From contig JAUIJD010000002.1 of assembly GCA_030431475.1 (NCBI GenBank), positions 156,757 through 220,756 of the forward strand: a stretch of 64,000 nucleotides of DNA. Direction: 5' to 3'. Every line of letters begins with the position of its first letter. Within the stretch, counting starts at the first letter, position 1. The DNA comes from Verrucomicrobiia bacterium (lineage in GTDB: Bacteria; Verrucomicrobiota; Verrucomicrobiia; Verrucomicrobiales; Akkermansiaceae). Shown in pieces: positions 61,531 through 64,000 of this stretch. A program made the translations under genes and the position numbers. Below the pieces are notes generated by a model that worked only from the letters and a program-made list of their open reading frames with translations, did not search any database and was not told the origin of the DNA.

Positions 61531-63702
61531 GTGGCAGAAAAGGGTTCACAGCGTAGGGTCGGTCCCGGCCTGGCCGTCGGGATCGCGGGGTTCCTCGTGT
61601 TTCAGTACGCCGCAGCGGTGTGGCGTCTGGTCGGGAAGTCCGGCGGGATGGAAAGCAAGTTCAGCCGGATCGCGACGGAGGACTACCGAGGCTACGTGAT
61701 CGGCCAGAACCTGCACGTGGTGGTGGCCTACCTGTTGATCGGTCTGGCTGCCTGGCTGGTGCTGATGCCGGTGGCCACGGCGTTGGTCCGGCGTTTTTCG
61801 AAGCGGGGGGTGGCATTGCTTTCGGGGGTGGGGGGAGCGGTCGTGTTGCACGGCTACTTCATGTTCCGTCTGGCCCACGCCCGGCCGTATTTCACCGGGG
61901 ATGCGGCGTTCGGGGACTGGTACTACGGCGTGCTCCAGCTGCCTCCGGAGCCGTGGCAGCCGATCATCAACGGGTTCGTCTTCGACGTGCTGCCGGTGAT
62001 CGGGCTGGTCGCGGTCGTTTTCTGGTGGTTCACCCGTTGGGGAACGCAGGGACGCCTGATGTTCGGGGGGCTTCTGGTCGTGCTCACGACGGCGGGTTTC
62101 GTCGCGCAGCACGGTCTGCATGGCGGCGCGACGGTCGTGCGGGCGGATGGCGAACGTCCTCCCAACATCCTCATCATCGGCTCCGACTCGCTTCGCGGTG
62201 ATCGCCTCGGGTATGCCGGCTATCGACCCGGGCGTGCCGACGGTCCGGCGGCGGAAGGCGTGTCGCCCCACATCGATCGCTGGGCGCGGCAGGCCGCCGT
62301 TTTCACCCAGTGCCGGGTCCCGCTTGGCTCGACCCTGGAGTCCGGCGTGTCGCTGATGACCTCGACCTACCCCCACACCCACGGGCTGCGGCAGATGTTC
62401 GCCAGCCGCGAGGAGATCGAGTCGCTCGATGAGAGGGTCTTGCCACTCGCCCGGTTGCTGAGGGAGCGAGGCTACGACACCGCGGCGATCGGTGACTGGT
62501 GTGCGGGCTACTACGAGCTGACGCCCCTGGGTTTCGAGGATGTCGACGTGTCGAGCTTCGACAGCTTCCGGATCTACGTCAGCCAGGTGGTGTTGATGGC
62601 GCACTTCGTGGTCCCCTTGTATTTCGACAACGAGCTCGGCTACCGTCTTTTCCCCCAGATCCGCTCCTTCGCGCAGTTCGTCACGCCGGAGGTGGTGACC
62701 GAGCGGGTCGAGGAGCGCCTGCGCCGGCGGGGGAGCGACGGGAGCCCGTTCTTCTGGCACGTTTTCTACTCGTGCAACCACCTGCCCTATCGGGCGGCCG
62801 AGCCCTATTGTCACATGTTCGGAGATCCCGATTACAAGGGGAAGAACGCCACGGCGGTCGATTTCGACATCGACGCCTTCATTGGAGGGACGGATGTCGA
62901 GTCGAAGTGGTCGGCCCTGCCCGAAGCCGAAGTGCGGCAGATCCGGGCCCTCTACGATGGCTGCACGAGGCAGTTCGACGCCAATTTTGCTCGGATCCTG
63001 GAGGCCCTCGAGGAACATGGGGTGGCCGACGAGACGATCGTGGTGCTGGTGGCGGATCACGGCGACGATCTCTACGGGCCGGGGCTGACGCTTGGCCACG
63101 GGCTGAGCTTCAACGGCGCCGATCCGTCGTTTCACGTGCCGCTGGCCATCCGCGTGCCGGGAGGCGAGGAGCAGCGTTTCGACGAACAGGTCCGGATCCT
63201 GGACGTCGCCCCGACCCTGACGGGCCTGCTCGGTATCGAGGCTCCCGAGGGATGGGAAGGTCACGACCTGAGCCGGTGGATGCGTGAGCCGGAGAAGGCG
63301 GAGCCCCTGCCGTCCTACGCCGAGACCCAGTTCCCCTTCATCCAGTATCGGGTCCCGGGCGTTGATCGTCCGGAGCTGCCGCCGATGGACGGCCTCACCG
63401 AAGTGGATGCCGGTTTCAACCATCAGTTCGTGCTCCGGCCGGAGTACCGCGAGCCGGTGGTCGCGGCCAAGCAGCGCTGCCTGCGAACCCGGAAATGGAA
63501 GCTCGTGTGCACGCCCGCAGCCGATGGCGGACGTCACTTCCAGCTGTTCCACATCGCCGGGGATCCCCACTGCCGGCATGAGCTCGCCGCCGAGCGTCCG
63601 GAAGTGCTGGGACCGATGCGCGAGGCGCTCGAGCGCTGGATCGACGAGCGGATTGAAACCCCGGTTCCGGAGATCTTCCCCGGCGGTGAGCCGGATGCCT
63701 GA
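61531..63702 (+). CDS. Membrane-anchored sulfatase-fold hydrolase or transferase
   Basis: A 723-residue protein starting at GTG 61531. About four membrane helices lie in the first 195 residues (GPGLAVGIAGFLVFQYAAAV, VVVAYLLIGLAAWLVLMPVA, LLSGVGGAVVLHGYFMF, VLPVIGLVAVVFWWFT). The alkaline-phosphatase-superfamily domain follows (about 208-700) with metal motifs IIGSDSLRGDRLG and VLVADHGDDLYGPG and a sulfatase-like tail (RTRKWKLV). The nucleophile region reads CRVPLGSTLESGVSLMT, which does not match the sulfatase CxPxR signature, so it may act through Ser/Thr like LtaS- or EptA-type phosphotransferases. Activity uncertain. Confidence 0.75.
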   Translation: MAEKGSQRRVGPGLAVGIAGFLVFQYAAAVWRLVGKSGGMESKFSRIATEDYRGYVIGQNLHVVVAYLLIGLAAWLVLMPVATALVRRFSKRGVALLSGVGGAVVLHGYFMFRLAHARPYFTGDAAFGDWYYGVLQLPPEPWQPIINGFVFDVLPVIGLVAVVFWWFTRWGTQGRLMFGGLLVVLTTAGFVAQHGLHGGATVVRADGERPPNILIIGSDSLRGDRLGYAGYRPGRADGPAAEGVSPHIDRWARQAAVFTQCRVPLGSTLESGVSLMTSTYPHTHGLRQMFASREEIESLDERVLPLARLLRERGYDTAAIGDWCAGYYELTPLGFEDVDVSSFDSFRIYVSQVVLMAHFVVPLYFDNELGYRLFPQIRSFAQFVTPEVVTERVEERLRRRGSDGSPFFWHVFYSCNHLPYRAAEPYCHMFGDPDYKGKNATAVDFDIDAFIGGTDVESKWSALPEAEVRQIRALYDGCTRQFDANFARILEALEEHGVADETIVVLVADHGDDLYGPGLTLGHGLSFNGADPSFHVPLAIRVPGGEEQRFDEQVRILDVAPTLTGLLGIEAPEGWEGHDLSRWMREPEKAEPLPSYAETQFPFIQYRVPGVDRPELPPMDGLTEVDAGFNHQFVLRPEYREPVVAAKQRCLRTRKWKLVCTPAADGGRHFQLFHIAGDPHCRHELAAERPEVLGPMREALERWIDERIETPVPEIFPGGEPDA

Positions 63703-63713
63703 GGTTTTGGAGT

Positions 63714-63734
63714 GCGGAGGCTTGCCTCCGCTTT
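63714..63734 (+). terminator. Terminator-like REP hairpin after the sulfatase-fold gene
   Basis: GCGGAGG-cttg-CCTCCGC with flanking pairs, followed by TTT, lies 12 bp after the stop. The surrounding GAGTGCGGAGGCTTGCCTCC pattern resembles a palindromic repeat I recall from other Verrucomicrobiota, so it may be both repeat and terminator. Confidence 0.65.
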
Positions 63735-63872
63735 CCGCCTGCCGGGGTGTTGGGGTTCTCCACGTGGTCTCCGGGATGCATTCCGGCCGCGGGGACGGTC
63801 GGGGACATCGAAGAAGCCGACGTCATGGCCCCCCGGGATCCTCCGGTGGCTTGAGCGATTCCCGGGTTGTCC

Positions 63873-64000
63873 GTGTGTATGCCCATCATGGGCGTGAACC
63901 AAAGGGGGTTCAAGTCCCCCGTGCGATGGAACGATGAAAGAAGAAAGCACTACCAGAAGCCAACTGCGGAAGGGCGACCGACCGTGGGAAAGCAGGCTAT
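63873..64000 (+). mobile_element. Probable 5' end of a group II intron (runs off the window)
   Basis: Starting at GTGTG (63873-63877), the sequence follows the layout of bacterial group II introns of the class C type: a short GCCCA/TGGGC hairpin, then AGGGGGTTCAAGTCCCCC forming a 5-bp hairpin, then a stretch with CTGCGGAAGGG and GGGAAAGC near the right edge. Just upstream, CCCGGGA and TCCCGGG (from about 63832 to 63864) form an inverted repeat, as expected for insertion next to a hairpin. No reverse transcriptase is inside the window. This is pattern matching from memory; the element could also be another structured RNA. Confidence 0.45.

Noticed and set aside
63903..63920. A tRNA T-arm look-alike (GGGGG-TTCAAGT-CCCCC)
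   Set aside because: No matching acceptor stem, anticodon arm or CCA end was found around it; it fits better as part of a group II intron domain.

Overview
The window looks like a chromosomal piece of a high-GC, marine or host-associated Verrucomicrobiota bacterium, probably of the Verrucomicrobiaceae (Haloferula, Luteolibacter or Roseibacillus type). The signs are PEP-CTERM sorting tails, autotransporter-type beta-strand repeat proteins, secreted proteins ending in DPDGDG calcium-binding repeats, an ECF sigma factor of the Rhodopirellula/Verrucomicrobium type paired with a FecR/LamG protein, and a ribosomal protein S11 with a long acidic N-terminal extension. This is inferred from protein families; no rRNA is present.

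Positions 1 to about 34.9 kb form a sialoglycan (mucin-like) utilisation island. From the left it has: a Kelch/sodium-symporter fusion (truncated by the window edge) divergent from an AraR-type GntR/LacI regulator; a very large beta-strand repeat surface protein divergent from a sialate O-acetylesterase followed by a thioredoxin-like protein; a second beta-strand repeat protein with a PEP-CTERM tail; a leftward cluster made of ECF sigma factor, FecR/LamG anti-sigma-like protein, FN3/LamG protein, LamG PEP-CTERM protein and LamG-GH29 fucosidase; then rightward genes for a double SGNH esterase, a sialidase-hexosaminidase fusion, a PIG-L deacetylase, a DUF4914-like protein and an esterase-sialidase fusion. 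Together they could strip O-acetyl groups, sialic acid, fucose and hexosamine from glycans outside the cytoplasm and import the released sialic acid.

The main discovery is a shared palindrome, STGGT-N11-ACCRG, always 21 bp. It occurs once in each of six promoter gaps of this island (1511, 7326, 11971, 21372, 24614, 31425). I propose it is the operator of the regulator at 1567-2652 and defines a sialic-acid regulon that also includes surface repeat proteins. A second feature is a trio of adjacent paralogous LamG modules; the copy in the fucosidase still carries the start of a PEP-CTERM motif at its junction, which looks like a fusion scar.

From 34.9 to 64 kb the content is mostly housekeeping: ffh; a MoxR/DUF58/BatA-like/VWA operon interrupted by a four-helix-bundle gene; rpsM-rpsK-rpsD closed by a terminator with no rpoA; zwf-opcA; a CysJ-like flavoprotein reductase; glycosyltransferases; a subtilase; an MsbA-like ABC transporter; a HAD hydrolase; and a membrane-anchored sulfatase-fold enzyme with an unclear nucleophile. 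Intergenic repeats include a perfect 29-bp inverted repeat at 52195-52279. The right edge probably enters the 5' end of a group II intron. No tRNA, rRNA or CRISPR array was found.
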